Source of the DNA: Mactra quadrangularis
Taxonomy: Eukaryota > Mollusca > Bivalvia > Venerida > Mactridae
Assembly: GCA_025267735.1 (NCBI GenBank)
Contig: CM046303.1
Span: 17,288,403-17,352,402 of the forward strand
Reading direction: 5' to 3'
Length of the DNA stretch: 64,000 nucleotides
Made by a program: the position numbers and the translations under genes. The notes under the pieces were generated by a model. It ran no database searches. It was given only the letters and a program-made list of their open reading frames with translations, and was not told the DNA's origin. How positions within the stretch are numbered: the first letter of the stretch is position 1; each line of letters starts with the position of its first letter. Shown here piece after piece: positions 35,601 to 42,273 of this stretch.

Positions 35601-37882
35601 TTTTGACGGTGTGAAAGGTTAGGTACTGGTTGGTTCCAGGAAAGCTAGATTAGGGGAACTGGTCACTCAATGACTATAATTTCTGTTGAACCCACAACTC
35701 CATGTTCATTAGAATTGTGTGGTAGTGACTGAGCTAGCCAGCTGAACTGTACTGCCATAATATTTTTTTATTTGTACATACTTGTAACATACTTGTTACC
35801 TTTCATGAGTAATGAGATGTCATGGTTGCAGTCACTGTGTATCAATATATTGAGATTTCAAGCATTTTGGCTAGATTGAGTCACAGTCTATGATGCGTAA
35901 AACTATATTTTATACTGATAAACAACTGTTCAATTTCATTTCTCTTTATAGAAGTACTTAAAATTCATAAACCATAAAATTTAATTTTGTGCATGATTTG
36001 GGAGTGTACCACTATATAAAAGTATGGTAAAACCCTAATAGTAAAAGTCATTACCTTAATCCACTAGCTTGAAGCCCCCAACACTTGAAAATTGATTCAA
36101 TCATATCATAGTTGATAAATGCCTATCTATTACATTGTAAATTGGGCTTGTTAAAAAGAAAAAAAAGAATGATTACTGTAAATACCAGTAGGCATTATAA
36201 TAAATATTAATGGCCCATGATGGGACTTGAACTCCTGACCCTTGTTTCTGCTAGTCACTGGATGTCATTAGTTTACAAAAATGAAATGAAAATATATTGA
36301 ACTTGAAGTCATCATAATAGAAAATTGATCTTAGTATATTGAGCTGAGCTTATAGTTTAATTTTAATATTTTCTATTTTTGGTTATAATTTAAAAGTTAT
36401 TTTGTTGCTCTGGTGATTTCTCATGCTTGAAATGCTCAACATAACTACGATAATTACTGTTGATAAATGAATCACTATTCACTTTATTCACAGGGTTGGT
36501 TATGCTATATTATTAAATTGGGGTGTGGTGATTTTAGATTTTCTTCACATAAGATTTATCTCAATCTGGGTCGGTAGTGCAGTTGGTAGCGTGCCTGGAT
36601 TTCAAATTTAGTGTCCGGAAGGGGGTACAGGTTCGAATCCCTCCCTGGGAGGTTATACCCTTCCATGGAAATTTGACAATAATGTCTATTTTTCTGCATT
36701 GATAAGGTATATGGAGAGTTTCCAGCTTTGTGGAAGGGTAGTTGAGTTTTGGTTTTAGACAAGCTAGGTTAGGTGCACTGAAGGCCCTAAAATAACATAA
36801 AAAATTGTGTTGGCATGGCGTAAAACCTTGTATAAATAAAATAAATAAGATTTATATTGAAATTAGTTTTAATACAAAATTCCCAGGAGACAGTGTAAAA
36901 GATGAGTGCTATGGTAATATCTACCAATCAAAAGTAATGCTCTTATTTAATTTGCAGGACAAGACATTGACAAATATAATTCAATGTTATTTCTTATGAT
37001 ATATTTTTTCCATATATTTCAGCATTAAGGAAATACAGAGGAAAGTTATCATTTTTACCAGTTAGTGAATACATTCCAAAATCTTCTATTAATAATAATT
37101 CAAAGATTGTCAACATGTCTGGTAGAAATAGACGTGTGTCTCTACAGAGTATGGAGAATATTGAGGACCATGATGACTCACAGGATGTGAAGATGCGGTC
37201 TAAATCTGTACCGGCTCATCTCCATCGTGGAATGTCTGAATCCTTGGAGAATGATGAGATGTTTGAGGAACAATTAACAGATATAAGAGAATCCTTACCT
37301 TCCAATGAATTCATCTCTGGAAATATGAACCTAGACGATTCCACGGAGAATAAACGACCAGACTTTTCATTGTCAACAGAAGAGATGGAAATTTCCGATG
37401 AACGGAATAAGTCTTCTGTTACAATGTCTAATAGTGTGAATAGTCTGCAAGAAGTGCTAACGTTATCTAAGACTTCTAATGGTGAGGTACCGACTATGTT
37501 ACCTCGTCTTGAAGAACAGCTTCCTGATAACTGGGTCACATTAGAAGATGACTTTGTAACAATTTGTGCCACCTACCAGACACATTTAGGAAGTGATGTC
37601 ATAATGGCTCCTGATGCCCGGTTTAGTGATGGTCTTATACATCTATGCATTGTTAGAAACGGGATCCAGAAAACTGAACTAATTCAAATTATGGGAATGC
37701 TTGAAAAAGGAAGCCATGTTGATCATCCCTCTTCATATATTGAACTTGTGAAAGTTTTAGCATTCCGTCTTGAGCCGGAAAACAGTGACAGTATAATTAT
37801 GGTTGATGGGGAAAAGGTCGACTCTACCAACTTGCAAGCTCAAGTTCTTCCAGGTTTAGCAAAACTGATGGCCATACAATAA
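5169..37882 (+). CDS. SPHK: Sphingosine kinase, complete coding region in six exons
   Basis: Phosphorylates sphingosine to sphingosine-1-phosphate with ATP. The exons (5169-5610, 27182-27331, 27873-27967, 30556-30671, 34281-34501, 37023-37882) join in phase to 1884 nt, 627 residues plus stop. Residues 1-147 are an N-terminal region with no recognised motif. The diacylglycerol-kinase-like fold follows: FLVLVNPHSGPG (160-171) and SGDG (222-225) for ATP, PGGSGNAL (252-259), WGLLADIDYESEK (311-323) and GEARFTL (328-334). After YRGKLSFLP there is a Ser/acid-rich insert (about 360-508), then C-terminal conserved blocks HLGSDVIMAPDARFSDGL (about 529-546) and VDGEKV near the end. Human SPHK1 is 384 residues and SPHK2 is 654, so length and insert resemble SPHK2. 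ATG 5181 has a better Kozak context (A at -3, G at +4) than 5169, so the protein may start at Met5. The gene faces RPL18. Confidence 0.95.
5611..8402. other. SPHK intron 1, proximal part
   Basis: AT-rich intronic DNA. A possible degenerate reverse SINE head (GGACTTGAATCCAC, near 6300) is the only thing I see. No exon candidates. Confidence 0.5.
8403..8687. mobile_element. hAT-like MITE, CAGGGGCAGATC ends, 5 bp target duplication
   Basis: Starts CAGGGGCAGATCCAGGAT and ends AGATCCGCCTATG, an imperfect terminal inverted repeat (9 of the first 12 bases). It is flanked by AATGT at 8398-8402 and 8688-8692. Runs of G near both ends are typical of this family. Related copies: 10094-10201, 25668-25815 and 53388-53610. 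Confidence 0.65.
9190..9290 (+). repeat. tRNA-headed SINE fragment
   Basis: ACTCAGTTATCCAAGAAGCA followed about 40 bases on by AACAGGTTCGATTTC resembles tRNA A and B boxes with an unpaired anticodon region. It is a decayed SINE head, not a tRNA gene. Confidence 0.4.
9396..9538. mobile_element. Fold-back MITE, GTGGCCAGTTTCCTA ends, copy A
   Basis: Left end GTGACCAGTTTCCTA, right end TAGGAAACTGGCCAC. The second copy is at 48932-49069. Confidence 0.6.
9808..9999. mobile_element. TA-flanked pogo-like MITE, 192 bp
   Basis: Begins CAATAAAACTTCTATACAAC after TA (9806-9807) and ends GGTTTCACTG before TA (10000-10001). The interior contains GCGGCCAC-like words (ACGGCCAC, GGTGGCTG), as in other pogo-like repeats here. 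Diverged ends. Confidence 0.45.
10094..10201. mobile_element. Internally deleted copy of the GATCCAGG hAT-like MITE
   Basis: CAGCAGATCC with GGGGGGTCTAAC at the left and AAAAAATCCTGGATCTGCTT at the right, the same ends as 8403-8687 with most of the interior missing. Confidence 0.5.
10540..10645 (+). repeat. 3' piece of the molluscan-type tRNA-SINE (family A)
   Basis: TCCAGGGACTGTGAGAATGTCAACTGACTGCTACAACATGAC parallels the tail of the full copy at 16938-17256 read on its minus strand. Heavily diverged. Confidence 0.4.
10646..12774. other. SPHK intron 1, 10.6-12.8 kb
   Basis: Contains a degenerate pogo-like end near 10888 (TACAGCAAAACTGCCCCTAA) and a decayed SINE-like stretch at 11466-11590 resembling 28127-28260. 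I see no exons. Confidence 0.4.
12775..12960. repeat. Tandem duplication, ~81 bp unit x 2.3
   Basis: Units start ATACATTTCAAATAGC (12775), ATACATTCTAAATAGC (12856) and ATACATTTGGAATAAC (12936). The first two run in parallel over the whole unit with scattered substitutions. Confidence 0.75.
12961..13704. other. SPHK intron 1, nothing recognised
   Basis: AT-rich DNA ending in an imperfect TATATA run (about 13671-13705) at the insertion point of the next element. Confidence 0.5.
13707..14620. mobile_element. Pogo/Tc1-type non-autonomous element, 914 bp, 27 bp TIRs
   Basis: Starts CAGTAAAAACTCTGAAAACC at 13707 and ends with the inverse (GGTTTTCAGAGTTTTTATTG). The two 27 bp ends, counted with the TA, differ at one base. 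TA target duplications at 13705-13706 and 14621-14622. The motif CCGGTTTTCAGAGG is repeated several times near both ends as subterminal repeats, a common transposase-binding layout. No transposase ORF inside. Confidence 0.88.
14640..14960. repeat. Diverged internal tandem repeat
   Basis: Two halves share TTTTATCC/TTTCACC..GGTCAGAAGCTTCATATC followed by ATCAGAT/TCGAACGAGTTTGAT. This resembles a repeat class widespread in bivalve introns. Weak. Confidence 0.35.
15179..15321. mobile_element. MITE with CAGTCTACGAAATTAG ends, 143 bp
   Basis: Perfect 16 bp inverted ends CAGTCTACGAAATTAG / CTAATTTCGTAGACTG, flanked by ATTTTA at 15173-15178 and 15322-15327 (6 bp target duplication). A single end-like word AAGTCTACGAAGTCC occurs at 18568-18582. 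Confidence 0.8.
15885..15926. repeat. Tandem repeat, 21 bp x 2
   Basis: GTGTGTGTTGTAACCAATGTA occurs twice in tandem, with one base varying. Confidence 0.7.
16938..17256 (-). repeat. Full-length tRNA-headed SINE (family A)
   Basis: On the minus strand the head (17256-17182) reads GCCGCCCGGCTAGCTCAGTTGG with a second box GGTTCGATTCC and closes with GGGCGGG, a near-intact tRNA fold. The body follows and the end is ATGGCGTTAAACCCAACA then T-rich DNA. The GTTAAACCC/GTTTAACGCC tail is one I associate with molluscan SINEs. Other copies: 26680-26935, 46920-47225 and 10540-10645. Confidence 0.8.
17955..18105 (+). repeat. 5'-truncated SINE, family B tail
   Basis: TTGTGGAAGGGAAGGTGAGT, then GTCCAGGAAAGCTAAATTAGG and AAATTGTGTTGACACGGCCT, matching the body of the full copies at 36567 and 56528. 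The tRNA head is missing. Confidence 0.7.
19494..19625 (+). repeat. SINE family B, head part
   Basis: CTGGGTCTGTAGTGCATTTGG...GGATTTCGAACCTGGTGTTC...GGTACGGGTTTGTATTCC, the same tRNA-like head as 36567 with a decayed B box. Confidence 0.65.
19626..21980. other. SPHK intron 1, 19.6-22 kb
   Basis: A bivalve-type repeat stretch lies at about 20830-21060 (GACCAATGATAATCATACTTGG ... AGGTCAAGGTCATCTTGACC). An open frame at 21610-21897 has no recognisable domain. No exon called. Confidence 0.4.
21981..22028. repeat. Inverted CCAAT-containing palindrome inside SPHK intron 1
   Basis: TTTCATTGG (21981) and CCAATGAAA (to 22028) are perfect inverses around TTTCCACAGTGG...TTGCGGAA. Paired CCAAT boxes in a less AT-rich stretch could mark an internal promoter or a decayed element. 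Function unknown. Confidence 0.4.
22803..22853. repeat. Short palindromic element GAGTTACRACTGTTTTG, copy 1
   Basis: Arms GCAAAACTGTCGTAACTCA and TGAGTTACAACTGTTTTGC around a 13 bp loop. Same family as 40805-40886 and 44225-44303. Confidence 0.7.
23790..23960 (+). repeat. tRNA-headed SINE (family C)
   Basis: CCGCCCTGATCGCCTAGTGG then GGTTTGATCCCTTGC give A-box and B-box positions of a tRNA-derived head, followed by unrelated body sequence. The tRNA fold is incomplete, so it is not a functional tRNA gene. Confidence 0.55.
24245..24645 (+). repeat. Unassigned ~400 bp repeat, copy 1
   Basis: Aligns through most of its length with the reverse complement of 46325-46675. Shared words: TCTGATTAAAACC, ATTCATGA, ACTTGTT.ACAT.GTCTA, TCTAGATGAAAGCTA and TCATCT.AA. 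No ORF, no TIR and no tRNA-like head seen. Confidence 0.6.
25668..25815. mobile_element. Decayed copy of the GATCCAGG MITE
   Basis: CATAGGTGGATCCAGGCG with GGGGCTCTGGCCCC close by, similar to the ends of 8403-8687; the far end is not clear. Confidence 0.35.
26680..26935 (+). repeat. Diverged SINE family A, plus orientation
   Basis: GGTAAAGTCCAGAGATTTAA...GAGACAACTGACTGTTGCAA parallels the body of the copy at 16938-17256. Confidence 0.45.
27182..27331 (+). CDS. SPHK: SPHK coding exon 2
   Basis: Acceptor ATTTCAG, donor GTAAGT, 150 nt, phase 1 at both ends. It carries KIKFLVLVNPHSGPGKAMQI, the first nucleotide-binding block of the DAGK-like domain. Confidence 0.95.
27480..27720. repeat. Imperfect direct repeat in SPHK intron 2
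   Basis: AGAGCTTTCATATTGGGCATGTGGCATCACCTTAAGG is repeated about 160 bp later as AGAGCTTTCACATTTTGCATGTGGCATCTCC. A repeat class I associate with bivalve introns. Confidence 0.55.
27873..27967 (+). CDS. SPHK: SPHK coding exon 3
   Basis: Acceptor TTATTAG, donor GTATAG, 95 nt. It reads DHAGHGMEMMKSINRTDYHG then VVIVSGDGLIYE, including the SGDG nucleotide-binding motif. Human has SGDGLMHE at this place. Confidence 0.95.
28878..28960. repeat. Tandem duplication, ~41 bp x 2
   Basis: CATTGTTGCTGTTTTTGCTG...GGCTGTTCATAA is followed at once by the same unit lacking one T. Almost identical, so recent. Confidence 0.85.
29203..29388. mobile_element. TA-flanked MITE with long TIRs, 186 bp
   Basis: Starts CAGTAAAACTCGGATATAAC and ends with its exact inverse, TA on each side (29201-29202, 29389-29390). 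The interior repeats GTATGTT.TAACCGAGT, so most of the element is inverted or tandem copies of its own end. Tc1/pogo type by ends and target site. Confidence 0.88.
30282..30296. repeat. Poly-C run, 15 bases
   Basis: Uninterrupted C tract in SPHK intron 3; its length may be an assembly or sequencing uncertainty. Confidence 0.8.
30556..30671 (+). CDS. SPHK: SPHK coding exon 4
   Basis: Acceptor TATTTCAG, donor GTAAGT, 116 nt. It encodes VINGLMSRVDWEDAIKLPIG followed by CLPGGSGNALSCAINYSAG, the glycine-rich block that ends the ATP site. Confidence 0.95.
31116..31351. mobile_element. Tc1-type MITE, 236 bp
   Basis: Ends CAGTGTCCTCCAAGTG and CTTATGGGAGGAACTG form an imperfect TIR; TA at 31114-31115 and 31352-31353. 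CAGTGTCCTCCAAGTGTAC resembles Tc1-like termini. Confidence 0.65.
31676..31880. repeat. Diverged direct repeat
   Basis: GGGGTCTGGATCTCTTCTTTTAAAA and GGGGCCTGGACCCGTCTTTTAAAA head two similar ~100 bp segments in SPHK intron 4. Confidence 0.5.
32000..34014. other. SPHK intron 4, unassigned
   Basis: AT-rich, with small ORFs lacking similarity. I see no exon or clear element up to the fold-back at 34015. Confidence 0.4.
34015..34142. mobile_element. Fold-back element, ~48 bp arms
   Basis: Left arm 34015-34062 (AGTTCTGCCAGCCCCACAAC...) is inverted at 34095-34142 (...CCATTGTGGGGGTTGGAAGA) with roughly 80 percent pairing by eye and a short loop. It sits 139 bp before SPHK exon 5. Confidence 0.75.
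34281..34501 (+). CDS. SPHK: SPHK coding exon 5
   Basis: Acceptor TATTTCAG, donor GTAAGT, 221 nt. It carries IIPMDLVLIQQ and WGLLADIDYESEKFRAIGEA then RFTLQAIRRIL, the sphingosine-specific conserved region. A retrotransposon tail begins about 110 bp downstream in the next intron. Confidence 0.95.
34605..35420 (+). pseudogene. Non-LTR retrotransposon ORF2 C-terminal remnant
   Basis: The post-RT part of a LINE ORF2, 5'-truncated. Residues CRNWVHKKCSGLKHIKED (stops at about 34665 and 34713) are followed by a clean frame from 34733 with VVASFCYLGDMLSAAGGCDL and VYSTCVRSVMLYTSETWPLS, an in-frame TAA at 34981-34983, then RAMIRQICKI, LRERRLKWYSHVERSNGGIK, GRPKLTWKQLTERDRREWNL and a natural stop at 35387-35389. 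FCYLGD, LKWYGHVERS and GRPK.TW are hallmark blocks of this LINE group. The RT core is absent. The 3' end TGAAGATGATTATGATGATAATCAT is a simple-repeat tail. Same strand as SPHK, in intron 5. Few lesions suggest a moderately young copy. Confidence 0.85.
35440..35665 (+). repeat. Diverged SINE family B
   Basis: GCAGTTGGCTACATGCTGGG...TTTTTAATCTAGTGTCAGGAAG, then TTCCAGGAAAGCTAGATTAGG; the same order as the full copy at 36567. Confidence 0.6.
36567..36845 (+). repeat. Full-length tRNA-headed SINE (family B)
   Basis: Head CTGGGTCGGTAGTGCAGTTGG...GGTTCGAATCCCTCCC (tRNA-like A and B boxes), body with TTGTGGAAGGGTAG and AAGCTAGGTTAGGTGCACTG, tail GTTGGCATGGCGTAAAACC plus an (AAATA)n end. It lies 180 bp upstream of SPHK exon 6. 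Confidence 0.8.
37023..37882 (+). CDS. SPHK: SPHK coding exon 6 (terminal)
   Basis: Acceptor ATTTCAG; stop TAA at 37880-37882. It holds LRKYRGKLSFLPVSEYIP, the low-complexity Ser/Asp/Glu insert with basic-Ser sites such as RRVSL and RSKSVP (possible kinase or 14-3-3 sites, inferred), and the C-terminal lobe. An antisense ORF at 37216-37572 is its shadow. Confidence 0.95.
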
Positions 37883-39326
37883 ATGTTTATTTCTAAAAGA
37901 GGCTTGAAACACCTGCAATTTCAATTCAGAGGAATCACAAATGCAATATTATACAATTATATTTAAGCATTTTTATTTATCCATAATTTTCTGACAAGAA
38001 TGTGTAGATATTTATATCAGTATTGGTCACTGCTACATCAGATATAAATTGCTCAATGATTTTAGTACACAACTTTTTGTATCACAATCTCATGAAAATC
38101 AGTCTTATTATTGCTGGGCTACTTATCCACTGCTGTTGGTTTTCATTAATGGGTCTTATTTATTTAAGTTTTCATTGGTGTGCGGTGATAATATCTTAAA
38201 GTTTTGTATTTATGAAACAAATGTTGTAATGACAGCCTTTAGCTACTTGATGAAAACATTTTCATTGAATCTGACACCTTAAGCTTTGTGAAAACAATAA
38301 ACACTGATTCAAGAAAAATTGAAAAACTCTCAGATTATTAGGTCTGGTTTAAATGAGATTGTATATAAGTTGAAAATGTTTTTAACATTTTGTACTATCA
38401 ATAAGTATTTATGAAATTTGTACATTTTATGTGTGGATATAATGTTATTTGAGTGTCAAGTGTGGCAGTTTACAGTTTTTGTAATTTTATTTCAAAAATA
38501 CCATCGGTGTGCATTTGTATAATTGTTTTAACCCAATGAACATGTATGTAGGTATTGTCAATAACATCTTTAAAACTTGAGACTTGAAATTTTAGCTGCA
38601 TATTTGTGATTTTTTAGTATTAGCTAATGTCTGTGTTTGCAGTATTTTTGTTAGCAAGATTTATTTAGTTCAAGGATAATTTTTTAAATAGCAAAATATA
38701 AACACATAATGTCATGATTATTGTACATCAAGCCTATCTTGTTCAGGCTGTAAAACTTCTGTATTGTAGATATTGCCTTTTAAAATCTGGTCAAGAATAT
38801 TTAGTCATACACTTTTTTGAATACTTGGTTTCTTGCCTTTAGAACAGGTATCATACTAATGCTTGCCAGCTTCTAACATACTAGTTTATCTGGCAGATTT
38901 GAAGAGTAGTCAGGGGAGATAACTTTGTCTGACTAAAATTTTTGAGATTGTCTATTGCAAGTGTCCCTAAATGCAAGTTTCTGTTGAGCAGGCTTGTGTT
39001 GAACCATGTAGAACTTTTTTGTCTGAGTTTACATTTAGCCATGAACTGTTAAGGTTAAAAGTTTTTCCTGTGTTCATTATGTACATTCCTTTTAGTCCAT
39101 TTAGTCTAGATACCATAAATCTATGTTATCAATGGTCTCATGACCAATTTCCTAGTTTCACTCTTATCACGCTCAGCCCACTGCTAAATTAATTAGCTGA
39201 AATTGATCAGAACAGAACAGATACTTTATTACAGGGCTTGAGCAATACTCATCACCTAAGAGTAAACACTTGCTGGGCAAGTCTAGGTGGTGCTTAGCAG
39301 TGAGAAGACGATAAGATTGGTGTGAC
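37883..39326. other. SPHK 3' flank / probable 3'UTR
   Basis: T-rich non-coding DNA with one AATAAA at 38296. Near 39236 there is a single hAT-like end word (ACAGGGCTTGAGC). Confidence 0.4.
38296..38301 (+). terminator. First polyadenylation signal after SPHK
   Basis: AATAAA, 414 bp after the stop codon. Further AATAAA words at 40226 and 40715 could give longer 3'UTRs. Which is used cannot be told from sequence. Confidence 0.4.
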
Positions 39327-39334
39327 CTGTTATC

Positions 39335-39720
39335 CAGGGCTCGAATTTAAGCTCGCATATTCGCAAAACCGAGTTGATTTGAAAATTGAAAGTAACTTTA
39401 ATTTTAACTTGCAGATTTTTGCAAGTTAGAATCGACGTAAAATACCGTCTAAACTATTGAGGCCCAGATCAGCATTGAAACAGCCAGATAGATCGATAGT
39501 ATTAATTAAAGATGCATCCTAAAAAAGGTCTATAGTCTTTGTCTATCCGGCAATAACACACTTGTTCTATCTACAGTTAAATATACATGTAGTATTATTA
39601 TGTTTTTATATAGCATATAAGAATAGAAATTATGTATGCTATTAAAATTTAAAAAAAAATAATACAAGTGATTTTTTCATTTTGCGAGCAAGTCCAAAAT
39701 TTTGTTAAATTCAAGCCCTG
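39335..39720. mobile_element. hAT MITE with perfect 8 bp target duplication
   Basis: Ends CAGGGCTCGAATTTAA and TTAAATTCAAGCCCTG pair at 15 of 16 positions. CTGTTATC flanks both sides (39327-39334, 39721-39728). GCTCGC...GCGAGC extends the inverted pair. 386 bp, no ORF. TIR, target-duplication length and size are all diagnostic of a non-autonomous hAT. Confidence 0.93.
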
Positions 39721-40804
39721 CTGTTATCGCTCTCGGCATGATAAAGATTAATCATGCTTTTGATATACTGCACTGGACAGTTGTTATACTCTTGTTCAAA
39801 GAGTCAAATAATTATCAAAACAATGACGTAGGCCAAAATCTGTCAGTATTTTAATATAACAACGAAACAAATAGATTAGACATATCATTGCATATGAAGA
39901 TTATGTAGTTTATTTTTGCTAGAATTTTATTAGTATTACTGTTGTGCTTGTAAACTTTGTATGCTAGCTTGTGTTTTTTTCTTGCTTTGCTATTAATTGT
40001 GGAAAAAAAGAAAATGCATATATGTTTTTGTTTGATTACCTTTGTTAGAATTATTTTGATTAGAATGATTTTCTCCCACCTCAGATATATAAAGTGCCAT
40101 AGATACAGTTGATTTGATATTTAAATTTACAGATATTTTACATTCTAATCCTTACATATTGTTAGAGTGTATTGTACTTGTTCATTGCCCTCCAAAAGTT
40201 CTTTGTGTAATGCAATATTTTTAAAAATAAATGATCATGCATTCCTCAATCAATACCTATATAGTAAAAGCTTATTCATGCAACATTTGTGAATTCATTC
40301 TTTATTGGTAAATATGGACTGTACTTTACAAATTGATCAGATGTGGTTTGCTACTTTCAGCTAATTTCAAAATTCTGATTTAAGTTATTTATTGATGGGT
40401 GCAGGTCACAGTACAGGAAACTACACAGAAATCCACCTCAACAACAACACATTACATTGCTTAGCTGATTTTTTAAGAATGAAAAATATGTTTTTCATAT
40501 GTGGGCATTATGCTTCTGTTACTTGTTTAATTATAAATATATTTTATTTCACTTAATCTTTGAAAGAATGGTTCGTATGAAAAGATGAAATATTTGTTTA
40601 GATATTGATTCCATATTTTGATTTTTATGGATGGTTTACTATGTAAACATTACAATGTACAAGTCTAGGTTGATCCTAATTATTTGTTGAAAATTCAACA
40701 TTCTTTATTTTGTAAATAAACTGTGATATTTTTTGTGTTTCTGTACAGGCATATTCTTTTTGCCATTGTTTACTCAATTTATATTATTTGATTAAATATA
40801 GCAT

Positions 40805-40886
40805 ATTGCGGGCTTAGCATTAAAACAGTCATAACTCACTCTTTTTTTAAATTGAGTTACGACTGTTTTGGGCTAAGCCTGTGATA
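40805..40886. repeat. Short palindromic element, copy 2 (best preserved)
   Basis: GGGCTTAGCATTAAAACAGT...AACTCA is inverted as TGAGTTACGACTGTTTTGGG...CTAAGCC around a T-rich loop. About 30 bp arms. Confidence 0.8.
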
Positions 40887-41394
40887 TATTTGTCTTGTAA
40901 ATGTAAAATAGATTTGTGTGGTTTACGATGATAAGTTCTACATTATAAAGTGGCAGATAGGTGAATGGTCCCTGAAAATGTTTTATTTCAGCCGAAATGT
41001 TGCTTTTTTTAGATACCATGAACAGTATTAAAATCGCTACATTTAATATGCAAACTTTATACAAAAATGTATTTGATTTTTTTATTTTAGAAGATTTGAT
41101 GCGTGTTAATTATGAGTTGCATTTAAGGATTTTTATTATGAGACATAGACTTGTCTTTAATGGCATGGGTCCAATTCATTAACTTCATATATTGATGTTG
41201 TATGCTCATAAGAATTTATATTATCCTTGAATTCAATTTAAAGAATTATATAGGAAAGTAACTGCTGAACATTGTTTTTTTGGCTCAGTGATCATGACTT
41301 GGGTTATGTTTACATAATACAGTATTTCAAATAGACTTTGGAGTTTTATTTTTAAGGTTTACTACTAAAAAACAACACTGTTAGTGTTAATTTT

Positions 41395-41690
41395 TAGCCG
41401 GATTTTTCAACGAAAAAATTGGGCTAATAGTTTGGCTAAACACAGGCGGGTGGTTGGACGGGTTCGGTTTCGTTAACAATTGTGTTAAAGTTTTTCTTTT
41501 CCATATACTTCTGCCATTTATTGTCAGATCTTTATGAAACTTCATACAATGATAACATACCATGTGATGAACAGATAGAAAGTAACCACAACTCTACCTG
41601 CCTTTATTATGAATTATTTCCCTTTGTAATTTTTGCATTAAAGTTTTTAAATCTGGCTTTAATGTGGTTTCCACATTACATTTCTTGTGT
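41395..41690 (+). repeat. AGCCGGATTTTT repeat, copy 1
   Basis: Starts TAGCCGGATTTTTCAACGAA, with a common core TTATTGTCAGATCTTTATGA and an end CTTTAATGTGGTTTCCACAT. Paralogous to 42015-42273 and 44762-45095. Confidence 0.8.
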
Positions 41691-42014
41691 AGAAATAAAA
41701 TGGGTTAAAGCAATACATACTTTATTTCATGTTCAAGGAAAATTTGCTCTATCTGCTGGGTATTTCAAACTCACAACATTTCAATCCTGATTATTGGTCC
41801 TCAGCCTATTACTCTTTAACAATTATGCCAGCCAGTTATGTTTTATGTGAAAGGCATTCATGTCTAGTTGCCATGGTAACTATTTATGTGTAAATGGTAT
41901 CTTTGACCAGTTACCATGGAAAATTTTACATGCAGTGCCATCCGAAGGTACCTTTACACTTGTAAAAAAACCTGGTTTTCCAGTTATGTTATTATATTTT
42001 GTTTCAGATGTATT

Positions 42015-42273
42015 GATTAGCTGGATTTATTAGATGGTCGGGTGTCTGGTGTCGTTAACAATTGCACTAAGTTTTCAATTTAGCATATATTTCTGCCATT
42101 TATTGTCAAATCTTTATGAAACTTCGTACAATGATAAAATACCATGGGATGAACAGAATTAGATAGTAACGACAACTCTACCTAGCTTAATTATAGATTA
42201 TTTCCCTTTGTAATTTTTGTGTTTAAGATTTTAAATCCGGCTTTAATGTGGTTTCCACATTACATTTCTTGTT
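42015..42273 (+). repeat. AGCCGGATTTTT repeat, copy 2
   Basis: Core TTATTGTCAAATCTTTATGA and end AATCCGGCTTTAATGTGG. The start is degenerate (TTAGCTGGATTTATTAG). Confidence 0.8.

Noticed and set aside
37216..37572. 118-codon minus-strand ORF
   Set aside because: Shadow of SPHK exon 6 in a low-complexity region.
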